From Cryptomeria japonica (lineage: Eukaryota > Streptophyta > Pinopsida > Cupressales > Cupressaceae), in assembly GCF_030272615.1 (NCBI RefSeq), contig NC_081415.1, positions 267,763,425-267,827,424 on the forward strand: a DNA stretch of 64,000 nt. Direction: 5' to 3'. Of this stretch, positions 35,205-46,447 are shown piece by piece. Under the pieces are notes generated by a model. The model searched no databases and was not told the origin of the DNA. It saw only the letters and a program-made list of their open reading frames with translations. Every line of letters begins with the position of its first letter. Position 1 is the stretch's first letter. The translations under genes and the position numbers were made by a program.

Positions 35205-36416
35205 TGTAAAGCGGAAAAATGATCGAACCCTAGTTGCTCTCCCCTCTTCCAACTCCAAGGAGAGAGAAGGGAGGTCGCTAGGGTTGATGGTTTTCACTTG
35301 GGAGACTTTACATTCAAAAGAGGGGTTGAAACCCACAAGATCCAATCCCACACAATGCAAGATTGGATTCTAAATGAGTTTCAAGGGTTAAGACAACAAG
35401 GCTACCCTCTTTTGTAAAGAATGTTGATAGAAAAATTAAGCTAGGAATGCATAGAAAGTGACAAAGATTCGCTTATAAACTGAGATAGGTATATAGGATG
35501 AAGCTGCGGACCTGGGATTAGTAGTAGAATGTCGATGCGGTGCTGTCCTGCAAATTTGAGAAAAAGTTGATGGGACGATGGCACCCAGCGTGCACACGGT
35601 CCTCCGAAAAATCCGCGAAACGAAGGGGGATCTGTTCGTCTCTACACAAGGATTCCAGATCTTCAATTTTAGCCGCGTACCTGCAACCTACACACAGAAA
35701 AGTGAAGACGATTGGGGGGTTAGGGATTAGGGGTTTGCCTTTAGGTCAAACCCCAGTTTTGGAATTAACCAAGAAATGAGAAATGCTGTAAATGTAAATG
35801 TCTGTAATGTAAAACAAGTACTAATACCTTGTTGTAAGGATGTTTGTATCCTTATGTGCGAAGGTATAGATGTTGTTGTTTGTTGTATGTTGTAGTATGT
35901 AGTAAGTGATCTCCTCTTCAATGGTTGAATCCTTGCCTTGAATGCAACACTTAGCCTTGAATGGAGACTTGGAATGATCAATTGCTTGAATGCTTGAATG
36001 CTTGAATGTTTGAATGTTTGAGTATTGTTTCCACGTCTTGTACACCTATGTCCTTTTTCTTCCTCAAATGGGAGAGGAAAAAGTAGTTTATATACTTGTC
36101 AATTAGGGTTGATAGACTGATTTTCCCGACCTTAGGCCGACCAGGAAATGATAATTTCCAATTTGCAAACAAAAAGACCCGAAGTCCCATAGGAGACCGG
36201 GCCCAAAATAGGGCCAGGGACTAGGGCGCTGGGCACTCTGGTCCCACCTCCCGGGACAGCAGGGTGCAAAGGAGGTTCAGGCCAGGGTGTAAGAAAATGC
36301 AGTTTTTAGTGTCATAATCAGGTTTTGGGGTCTCCATTCAGGTTCCGTGTTGCGTCGCCATCGTGAAGACCGAAATGCAGTCGAAATTGCAAGTGTCACA
36401 ATTTTAGGACGCTACA
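35205..36416 (-). repeat. TR-GAG element 5' LTR (1,212 bp)
   Basis: Partner of 28593-29835; shorter by one 31-bp GGGACC...GGTCC unit. Confidence 0.95.
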
Positions 36417-36548
36417 CATACATACTTGGTCTTACACTTTGGACATTGCAAGTACACCTCAGATTCATTTACACTCCATACAACTCTTGGTCTTCCATAC
36501 TTTTTCCATTTTCATCTAGTCTCACACATCTTGGTCAATACCTAGTTC
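36417..36548 (+). other. G2 leader, last 132 bp before gag
   Basis: Resumes after the nested element with the TSD copy CATAC. Pyrimidine-rich, no gene. Confidence 0.8.
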
Positions 36549-38255
36549 ATGGTTGAAACCCGTCTTCAAAAATCTAGGAGAGAAACTAAAGAGGCTCAAG
36601 AGTCCGCAAACATGAGTTCTTATGAGTATGACAATGATTTATTTTTCAATCCTGAGCACACTACATTACCTGACATGGATGTTTATAGAAACATTCCAAA
36701 TGTGGAAAACGCAGACACTACAAACAACAATGCTACACACAATGAAGATTTGGACAATCTTTCAATACATTCAACAGATGTAGAAGAATCCATTATGAAT
36801 CCCCATTTCAATAGATTGGTTGAAGAAATAATGAGGAGGGATAGACAATACTTCTTACACATGATGGCACAAAGTGGAGCTAAAATACCTCATGACTTTG
36901 ACATGTCTCAACTTATGGAAAACCGACCTTTGCAACAAACTCACTCCAACATGGATCAAAGGAGACCAAATAGTGGAGGAAATAGAGGACCGCATATGGT
37001 ACCTGAATCACCATCAGCTTTGCTTCAAAAACCAGAAATCCCACATACACAGGGTCAAACATATGATACTCACTTTCGAAGACCATTATGGAAGCCTTAT
37101 GCAGATAGATATGCTCAATCACATACTCAAGCTATGGATCAACCAAAACAATTGGATATGCAAAGGCATGCTCAAAATTTGGACACAAGGAAACCTCATG
37201 TCAAATTTGGGGGCAACACAATAGAACATGACGTGCCTATAGAATATGGTATACATGCACAAAATCGATATGGGGTTCCTCAACATGAAGCTATACCAAG
37301 TGCTCCATATATACCGCATCAATATAGACCTCCTCCATATGAACATGGCTATGATCAATATCATCCATACATGCAACAAGCTCCTCCTCAAATTGGTGTC
37401 TCAAACATGGGGTATGCTACAAGAAGTCGATCTCCACCTAAGAGCAATTTGGAGCAACAAATCAGAGATTTACAAAAGAAAATGGAGGACATGAATACAC
37501 CAAAACCAACATACACTATGAGAGACATATGTCCTTATCCATTTGATAAGAGCATTCCAATGCCTCCATTTCCGGCACATTTTGTGACGCCGAAATTTGA
37601 CAAGTATAGAGGAAAAGGGGACCCCAAGGCACACATAAGACAATTTTTCACAGCTTGCATTGATGTAGCGGCAGAAGAAACATATTTGATGAGATTGTTC
37701 CCGCAAAGCTTAGGCGATCAAGCTATGGAATGGTTCTCTCAATTACCTCCTGGTATTAAGTCATGGGGTGACTTAGCAGAGGCATTTATTCAGCATTTCT
37801 CTTACAATATAGAGATAGATGTCTCAGTCACTACTTTGTGCAATACTAAGCAAAAAGAAGGAGAATCTTTTGCGTCATTTTTACAAAGATGGAGAAATCT
37901 AGCTAGCAGATACTCTTGTGAAATTCCACAGAAACAAATGGTAGAAATGTTCACTCAAAACGTTAACAAGGACATTGGCTATGATTTAAGGAAAGCTTGT
38001 TTATCCACCTTCAAGGATGTCATTGAAAAGGGTTTAGCAACAGAAAAGGTCTTAATTGAACAAGGAGTCATTAAGATATTCAAGGAAAACAAAGATGATT
38101 TTAAAGGAAAAGACAAGCCAAGATTTTGGAATAAAAACAAGAACACAGTCAATGATGGTGTTGTTGATGCCAATACAGTGAGACCCAAATTCATCTTTTC
38201 AGGATCAAGTTCTACAAACAATCAAGTGAATACTCAAACAACTTCTAGATCATGA
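36549..38255 (+). CDS. G2 Gag (568 aa)
   Basis: It starts at ATG 36549 (MVETRLQKSRRETKEAQ). Residues 1-330 are a polar, Tyr/His/Pro-rich region; a short coiled coil (NLEQQIRDLQKKMEDM) follows near residue 305. The gag core is at residues about 345-520: PKFDKYRGKGDPKAHIRQFF, LMRLFPQSLGDQAMEWFSQLP, AEAFIQHFSYNI, FASFLQRWRNLA. It makes the particle shell. It ends at a TGA (38253-38255) followed in the same frame by the rest of gag-pol, so this stop is probably a CGA-to-TGA change rather than the natural end. Confidence 0.93.
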   Translation: MVETRLQKSRRETKEAQESANMSSYEYDNDLFFNPEHTTLPDMDVYRNIPNVENADTTNNNATHNEDLDNLSIHSTDVEESIMNPHFNRLVEEIMRRDRQYFLHMMAQSGAKIPHDFDMSQLMENRPLQQTHSNMDQRRPNSGGNRGPHMVPESPSALLQKPEIPHTQGQTYDTHFRRPLWKPYADRYAQSHTQAMDQPKQLDMQRHAQNLDTRKPHVKFGGNTIEHDVPIEYGIHAQNRYGVPQHEAIPSAPYIPHQYRPPPYEHGYDQYHPYMQQAPPQIGVSNMGYATRSRSPPKSNLEQQIRDLQKKMEDMNTPKPTYTMRDICPYPFDKSIPMPPFPAHFVTPKFDKYRGKGDPKAHIRQFFTACIDVAAEETYLMRLFPQSLGDQAMEWFSQLPPGIKSWGDLAEAFIQHFSYNIEIDVSVTTLCNTKQKEGESFASFLQRWRNLASRYSCEIPQKQMVEMFTQNVNKDIGYDLRKACLSTFKDVIEKGLATEKVLIEQGVIKIFKENKDDFKGKDKPRFWNKNKNTVNDGVVDANTVRPKFIFSGSSSTNNQVNTQTTSRS

Positions 38256-41200
38256 AGGAAGTACACTCCATTGGGAGAACCACTTGAATCAGTCTTCAAA
38301 AAGCTTGTGGCAAATAAAGTGATCACAGTTCCAGATTTTCCTCCATATGAACCAAAGGTCAAACCAAATTGGTGGAATGATGATGAGTATTGTGAATTTC
38401 ATAAGAGCAAGGGTCATAAGACAGGAAATTGTCATCGACTGAAGAACATTGTGCAAGATCTCATTGATAGAGGTGACATTGAGATTGAGGGACACTCATC
38501 CAATCAAGAACATGAGATGTTTAAGGAACCATTCCCAAAGCATGACAAGGGAAAAGGCAAAGTCACAGATGATCAAGCCAACTATACTAGAGCACCTTAC
38601 AACTATGATTCAACTATCAATCATATCTCGATGGACAATCATATCTCTACTATTACCATCAAGAACAAAAATCCTGAGAATCCTCCTCAGCGACCCAAGA
38701 TTGTCCTAAGAGGCGTTGGATCTTCTTCCGAACCTACCTTTGAATGTCATGTTACAACTCATCGAGGTAAAATTACTCTACTAGGTGCTTCAACTAAAAA
38801 TACCGCTTCTTCATCAACCAAGCCTGAGTATGACCTTGTAGAAGAGTTAAGGAAGACACCCGCGCTCATTTCCATCCTTGAGCTCTTATGCATATCCCTT
38901 GCTCATAAAGCTATTTTTGACAAAATCTTGAGAGATATTGCCATTCCTACTGATCTGAACGTGGACCAGTTTCAATCCATGGTGGGATACCTTTCCATTC
39001 CACACTCCCTTACTTTCATCAAAGCCAATGACGCCTCCGTAAGTCAGCCACATAATGCCCCACTACATGTTGAAGCCTTCATACACAAACATAGAATCAA
39101 ACGATTCCTGATAGATGGAGGAGCTGGTCTAAACATTTGTACATTGAGCACTATTAAACAATTGGGATATTCTGACAAAGCTGTGAATTCTACAAATCAA
39201 ATCACCATCAAGGCATATGATGATGAAGAGCGCTCATCCAAGGGCACAGTCACCTTACCTCTAAGAATTGGGCCAGTCACAAAGGATGTGGTTTGTCAAG
39301 TCCTAGATCTGGATCTCACATACAACATATTACTAGGACGTCCTTGGATTCATGAAATGAGGGCAGTCCCATCGACATATCATCAATGCATTAAGTTTCC
39401 TCATAATGGAGTCGAGGTAACAGTTAACGGTGATCCTAATCCGTTCATATATTGCAATAACCTGAGATCACATACTGAGACCATCATTCCCAGTAATCGT
39501 GAGGCTGCTCCTTCTTCGGCATACATTGACCCTGAGTCATTGAAACCTTCGACATCAAAACAAGGTGAACTTAAAGGCAAATTTCAAGACAAAGGCATGG
39601 GAGAATACACTTTAAATCAGACCATGTATTTACGACAAGTCATGAGCTCTCCAAAAGAATATGGAAGGCCACATCCTAACAAGCAAATATCCATCATGAT
39701 ACTCAAATGGGATCCTACTACCTTTCAAAGATGGGGTGAACTAGAAGAGGAAGATTTATACAAAATTCTTTACAGAGACATTGAAGAGGAAACACAAGAT
39801 CAGATCAATATACCCTGTGAGAAATATGGCAAAGGCTTCAAGATTCTACAAAAATTTGGGTATGATGGAAAAAGCCCTCTTGGGTTACGCAAAGAAGGCG
39901 TTATGGATCCCTTACAACCTGAATTGACTGTAAAAAGGGAACGCGCAAAGGGACTTGGTTTTCTGACTTCCAAGATTCACACTAAAAGAACAGAAGAGGC
40001 ACCACAAATCAAAGTTGCCAAAGTTCAACAAGAGAATGACTATTCCACATATTCCAACGAATGGGAATGGGGTTCAGACAAATCCTCTAGTGACTATGAG
40101 CTCACCGAGACATTCAGAGAGCCAGATGAACTCACAGAAGAAGAGGAATTTTATAAAAAGTTCAGAGTTGGTCAAGAAACAACCCATAAGGATCGCACAC
40201 AGTCTTCGTTTCAAGGTTCTAGGTCGAAATCACATAGGATGAGGACACCTATCCCGGAAGGTGCTACTAGTGACGACAATTTGGATTCGCTTGCGATCAA
40301 AACTGATGAGGAGAGTGCCATCGATGACCTCGACGATTGCCTCGATATACCCGAATATAACCACATCTTCACTCATAGCCCCGCAAACTCCGAAAACATT
40401 AACGACCTTCCCCTTGTTCACCCCCAACTCATTGACTGGGATTATGAAGGACCAACACAATTTGATACATTTCAAAATGACGAAGCTATTATTGACTATC
40501 TTGGTATACGAGATGATCTTCCCCTTGGGGACCATAAAGCAGGATACACTATAGAACTCAACAACATGGCATATTTTGGTGAGGGTGTCGGACCTTCCAG
40601 TCGCAAAAATGTGAAAATAAGAACAAATCAAAGGTCTTATGGCGAAAACCACACTGTGGCGCTATCTGATCCCAAAAAAGTAAAAAGAAAGGACGTATCT
40701 GAGGGCGAAAACCTCTCTGAGGCACCCGAAGATGGAAGGCTCGACATTCTCCTAGCATCTTATGAGGAAAAGTCATCCATGTTGGTAGAGGAGACTATCA
40801 AGACAAACATTGGTACAGAAGAGGTTCCACATAACATATTCCTAGCTCAATCATTGACAGAGTCCGAAAGGGCAAAATTCATAAGCTTCTTCAAAGAATG
40901 ACAAATCAACTGTGCATGGTCATACGCTGATATGCCTGGACTAGATCCGGATTTGGTAATGCATCATTTGATAGTCAAACCGGGGGCAAAACCAGTGAAA
41001 TAGAAATTAAGGAAAATGCATCCACAAGTGGCATTACTAGTCAAAGCAGAGCTGGAGAAGTTACTGGATGTCGGATTCATATGCCCAATTGATTATCCCG
41101 AATGGATCTCCAATTTAGTACCTGTCAGTAAACCAAATCGCAGCATCAGAATATGTACAGATTTCAGAGACATCAACAAAGCTTATCCAAAAGATGACTT

Positions 41201-44072
41201 CCCATTACCAAATATTGACTTGATCGTTGATCTCACAGTAGGTCATGAAATGTTATCTTTAATGGATGGATTTTCTGGTTATAATCAAATCAGGATTGCA
41301 CCCGAGGATCAACACAAAACATCATTCACTTGTCCGTGGGGAACTTTCTGTTGGAATGTCATGCCCTTTGGGCTGAAAAATGCAGGTGCTACATATCAAA
41401 GAGCAATGACCACTATCTTTCATAATCTCATGCACATAACCGTGGAAGATTATGTTGATGATCTTTTGGGTAAATCAGTAGATAGAGATACACATTTGGA
41501 CATACTTTCAGTCGTCTTTGATCGGTTGGAAAAATACAAAGTAAGATTAAACCCCAAGAAATGTGTCTTTGGAGTAGCCTCTAGGAAGCTCCTAGGATTC
41601 ATTGTGTCCAAAAGAGGAATCAAAGCCGATCCAGCAAAAGTTAAGGCTATCTTGGACATGCCACCACCCAAAAATATCAGTCAACTTTGATCCTTACAAG
41701 GGAGACTCCAGTCTATACGAAGATTCATAGCACAACTTGCAGATAAGTGTAATCCTTTTCAACACCTGCTACATAAAAATATCAAGTTCAAATGGGATGA
41801 TAACTGTCAACAAGCTTTTCAGACGCTCAAAGATTATCTTTTGAATCCGCCAGTTCTGATGCCACCCATTCCAGATAAGCCTTTGCTACTATACATATCA
41901 GCTACTCCAACAGCACTGGGGGCACCCCTAGCACAACAAATTGCTGACGGCAAGGAAAAAGCAGTATACTATATCAGTCGCACATTGGTGGGATATGAGA
42001 TAAACTATACACCAATCGAGTGTGCATGTCTCGCTGTGGTCTTTGCTTCATAGAAATTATGACATTATATGCTCACTCACAAGACTAAGTTGGTTGCAAG
42101 AATTGATCCATTAAAATATCTTCTCAATAAAGCAACACTTACTGGGCGGCTAGCCAAGTGGGTAATGATCCTGAGTGAATTCGACATCGAGTATGTGGAC
42201 AGAAAAGCAATAAAAGGACAAGCAATCGTGGATCAATTAGCAGATGCTCCCATGATAGATGATGTTCCTCTAAATTTAGAATTTCCATATGAATCCATTT
42301 TAACAATATCACATGCAAAGCCATGGCAACTGTACTTTGACGGCTCATACACACAACATGGGGCAGGAGCTGGTATTCTCTTTATAACTCCTCAAGGCGA
42401 TTCTATACCAAAATCATACCGCTTATCATTTCCTTGCACTAACAATATAGCAGAATATGAGGCATTAACAACTGGATTACGAATTGCAGCTCAGTGGAAG
42501 ATCCAGGAACTTCCTATTTTTGGGGATTCTCAACTTGTCATCCGTCAAGCAACCGATGATTACCAAACAAAAGATGAAAAATTACTGCCTTACAAGCAAA
42601 TGGTGGATGATTTGAAACAACACTTCACAAAGATAGATTTTGAGCAGATACCAAGAGAATAGAATCGTGCTGCAGATGCCATGGCTACAATTGCTTCACT
42701 GATCGATCTACCTCAAAATGAAACCTGCTATGAGTTCTTGGTAGACAACCTGTTGGTTCCTTCATATGAGATCACTCCTACTGAAATGATATGCGTTGTT
42801 GGTCCTGAATCCCAGTTATATGGTTCCATCTTCACATACCTTCGCGACAATATCCTACCTCCTGATCTATCGAATAACCAACGCCGCACTTTCATTCGCC
42901 AATCCTCTCAATATGTCATTCTAGCTGATATCCTATACCGACGAGGTCTAGATGGCACTCTTCTTAGATGTTTAGAAAGCGATGAAGCTCAGATTGCGTT
43001 ACGTGAAGTGCATGAAGGGATATGTGGTCTGCATGCTAGTGGTCCTACCTTGGCCAAGAAACTCATCAGGACTGGATATTACTGGCCCAATATGGAAAAA
43101 GACTCATATCAGTTTGTCAAGAAATGTAACTAGTGTCAAATTCATGGAGACCTCATACATGCACCAACACAAGAACTACAACCACTTGCATCTCCTTGGC
43201 CCTTTTGTCAGTGGGGACTCGATCTCATAGGCAAGATTCACCCTCCTTCTTCCAATGGTCATAAATTCATTATCACAGCCACAGAGTATTTCACAAAGTG
43301 GATTGAAGTCATGCCTCTCACACAAGTCACCGGAAAACAAATTGCTACATTCATCCTTAACTATATCATTTGCCGATATGGTATCCCTAATTCCATTATT
43401 ACTGATAACGAGCATCCCTTCAAAAATCAGGTTGTTCGTGAACTCTATGACCGCTTCCATATCTCCCATCGTTTCTCCACACCATATTACCCCCAAGGTA
43501 ATGGCCAAGCTGAGGCATCTAATAAAACAATTCTTAAAATCCTCAAAAAGACAGTCGACGACGCTGGCCGTAACTGGCATATCCAACTCAATCCTGCACT
43601 TTGGGCCTACCGCACAAGTGTCCGCACACCTACAGGAGCTACACCTTACTCACTTGTCTATGGCGCTGAAGCCGTCTTGCCTATTGAGGTCGAGTTACCT
43701 TCTTTACGGGTCTCTTTGCAAAACATCATCAGCGATGAAGATTACAGGGTCTCTCGCTTACAAGAACTAGAACTGCTAGATGAACGAAGACACACTGCTT
43801 TTAATCATCTCAAGGCTTACCAACAACGAATGAGTCGCAGCTACAATCACAAAGTCAAGCCTCACACATTTGAGGTAGGTGACTTGGTTCTCAGAGAAAA
43901 TCCCAAAAATCAGCAAGACAGAGAGAAGAAGGGCAAGTTCGAACCTAATTGGCTTGGTCCTTACATCATTACAGCGGCATATGGATCTGGGGCATATCAG
44001 CTCTCAACTATAGAAGGTGAACCTTTGGAGGATCCTATCAATAGCATACACCTTCGCAGGTTCTACACATAG
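38256..44072 (+). pseudogene. G2 pol: knuckle, protease, G-patch-like, RT, RNase H, integrase in one frame with stops
   Basis: It is read in the gag frame without any frameshift to 44072. Order: Tat-type knuckle CEFHKSKGHKTGNC; retropepsin LIDGGAGLN (Asp about 39114); YGKGFKILQKFGYDGKSPLGL, a G-patch-like segment near 39820-39910; acidic linker; RT from 41016 with YVDD at 41451-41462; RNase H from about 42330 (YFDGS...NNIAEYEAL); H2C2 zinc domain; integrase core with LDLIG, ITDNEHPF and NGQAEASNK; C-terminal WLGPYIIT...SIHLRRFYT. No chromodomain follows. In-frame stops are at 40899 (TGA), 41001 (TAG), 41688 (TGA), 42051, 42660 and 43131 (TAG). All catalytic residues I could check are intact. 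Confidence 0.93.
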
Positions 44073-45787
44073 CTCTTCAGAATATCTTAATTCAAAAATA
44101 CAAAAAAATCAAAAATCTCAAAAATACAAAAAAATCAAAAATTTTCAAAAATACAAAAAAAAAATTTATAAAACAAAAAAAATCGTTACTTGGTGAAAAC
44201 CTAGCAAACAGGCGCCTTGTGACACAAAAAAAAATTGAAAAATCGAAAAAAGTAAAGAGAAATAATTTCGTCCAACAGTGAAAATCACTTCGGTGGTGCC
44301 CTGGGCAAGTACCATGGTGAAAACTGGGTCACCAGCGCCATGCGTAGAGACATTGCTCCTCCCTCCTTCAGGATTCACTTTCATCCTTTCACTTTGCACA
44401 CACTCATGACCAATTCACTCATAATAAACTTACCCATTCCCATCATGGCTTGTTATTGATCTACCCAAGATTGGTTAGCCATTCATAATAAACCTCCCTT
44501 TCCATCCATAATAAATTAGATCCTATCTGTGGCTAAGGCAATTCCTACGTCTAGTGATGGGTGTGGAACTAAGAACATCACATGTTTCGAGGAGTACAGT
44601 TTCTTCCAGCTATCCAAGCACAATCCGTAATAAAGCAACACTTGCATCATAGTCCACAATAAAGTTTCATCTTCTCCGCAATAAGGTATTAGCTTCATGG
44701 ATTCAGTCAGTTTCAGATGAGACACAACAACAACAGTGAGCTTCAACAAATCAAATCTTTCAATAGACTCGGACAACATATGGTTCAGTGCTATCTATCC
44801 TTTTTGTGAAAGTGAACATTTTGACCACAATCAAATAAGACTTATACAAGTGACAAGAGACACTAAACTTGAGGACTACAGTGGATGTTGGTGTCGAGTC
44901 TTGGTTTTCTTTTGATTTCATCTTTTTGGTGACATGTCTTTTAGCTTTTCCGGGATGTCTCTGACTAGAGACTCTATCTCTAGGATGTCTTTGACTAGAA
45001 AGGTGAGGATGGGATATCGTCACCTATTTGTATTTGCTGTCTGTGTATTGTCTCTTAGTAATGCAATGACTTGTCCAAGGATATGAGGACATTGTGAGTC
45101 TAGTATGAACTGGGGCATTCCTTGTTTGTGACTGTCTTATCTCCATGCAAATAGGTACAATGACTTTCTGGGTCGAACATATGCCTCGATTGTCATAACC
45201 TACTTGCCATAATAAGCTCAATGATGATAACGCACAAGAAGCTCTTTCACGTTCATATCTTCTGTCTTTCATCCCCCTTTCTTGATTGACTTCCATCGTC
45301 TTTCTTGAGTCCGCGTAGCTTACTATCACATGACTAAGTATAATGACACACCAAAAACATTTGCATTTCATGTAGTTGCACCTACATTACCACATATAAG
45401 CATTTCATACATACATATAGATATCACAATGGCATCACATCCTGCACACAACACTTGATTAGCACAATTTATATTTGCATTATCATATTCATCTGCATTA
45501 CATACATTCACATTTGCATCATGCATCACATATAAAACATAAAAGAACAAAAATATATTGCATTGCATCATATACATATTTGCATCCATAGCATAAGCAT
45601 CACATAGAAACATCTCATCACATAGGTACACATACATATAGCTGCCGCAAAGATGAATCATCTCATATATATAATCAAAAGTGTCATGATACAATGATGT
45701 CAAAAGAATCATATGGCTACAAAATCACCCGCAGGTGTCTACAATACAAGAATGGTACAATACTGATACATAGGGAGCCCTCTAAGG
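44073..45787 (+). other. G2 spacer between integrase and PMD gene
   Basis: No recognised gene. First an A-rich tract of AAAATACAAAAAAATC units (44096-44180), then GGTGAAAACC phrases, a cluster of CATAATAAA/CCGTAATAAAG repeats (44410-44690), and low-complexity GCATCACATA sequence (45380-45640). The minus-strand frames in 44516-45712 are low-complexity and not supported as genes. This part may include the 3' end of the antisense PMD transcript. Confidence 0.6.
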
Positions 45788-46447
45788 CTATGATGAACTC
45801 CCTCCCTCGGAGCCGCCTGGCCTCGACGGAATCTGAGCCAACGAAGGACCTGCCCCAGGATCTTCCCTCCTATCCCCTCTATCTGGTGGTGGTGGAGGAC
45901 CCATGACCCCACCACTCGATGCCTGTCTCCTCCGGCTCCCTCCCGTAGCCGTCGCTGTCCGCGATGGTCTCTGGAAGCTCCTTGCCCGCTGATCTGCTAG
46001 CACAACACCATAATACAGGTCCCTCCAGTAGGCAATCTCCTCTCCGGCTCGTAGGACATATGCATAGCCTTCTCCTGTGTCCTCCGCCGCCTGCCTCCCT
46101 GCCCTCAGCGCTGTCTCAGCCTCAGTGTAATGCTAAATAGCCTGATCCCTCTCCCGCTCAGTATCCCTGAGCCTGGTCTTGAGTCGGTCCCTCTCCCTCT
46201 CCAGATCCTGGATCTCATCTGCCTGGCCCTGGCAGATCTCCCTGAGCTCAATCAGCTCATCCTCCTCTGGATCCCCACCCTCTGCCCCTGCCTATGGCTC
46301 TCCCTCTGCGAGTGCCTGTACCTGTGCCTGCCCCTGTACCTGTGCTGGTGCTTGAATGGGTACCTGTCTCGGTACAAGTCTAGGTCCCTGTACCTGTCCT
46401 CGTCCCTGTACCTGTGCCTGTACGGGCACCTGTCCCTGTCCCTGTCT
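45788..46447 (-). pseudogene. C-terminal extension of PMD protein beyond first TAG
   Basis: It is the same frame as the PMD domain. It encodes a Gln/Val/Pro repeat tract rich in GQ and VQ (from CAGGTACAGG-type repeats, 46300-46440), then an acidic and heptad-like coiled coil (LREICQGQADEIQDLERE, about 46160-46250), then an Arg/Gly/Pro-rich tail ending at the TAG 45788-45790. Further in-frame TAGs lie at 46292-46294 and 46133-46135. All three internal stops (with 46448-46450) fit CAG-to-TAG changes, so the original protein was probably about 690 residues. Confidence 0.75.

Larger units (their letters stand above)
28593..36416 (-). mobile_element. 7.8-kb TR-GAG-type non-autonomous gypsy element nested in G2
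   Basis: Its LTRs are 28593-29835 (1,243 bp) and 35205-36416 (1,212 bp), with ends TGTAAAG...GCTACA and the perfect TSD CATAC (28588-28592, 36417-36421). It reads on the minus strand: PBS next to 35204, leader, gag (34024), protease-like domain, linker, PPT near 29840. No RT, RNase H or integrase is present. The LTRs differ by roughly 30 or more substitutions and a 31-bp indel. It belongs to the gag-only LTR class known in plants as TR-GAG and must use proteins of another element to move. It lies antisense to G2, 132 bp before the G2 gag start. Confidence 0.95.

Noticed and set aside
37119-37706. Minus-strand frames inside G2 gag
   Set aside because: Shadows of the well-supported gag frame.
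40261-40652. Separate genes on both strands in the G2 acidic linker
   Set aside because: They overlap the single gag-pol frame, whose reading continues through the region.
44516-45712. Four consecutive minus-strand frames (77-115 aa) downstream of G2 integrase
   Set aside because: Low-complexity translations of CATAATAAA and GCATCACATA repeats, without good starts or recognisable domains.
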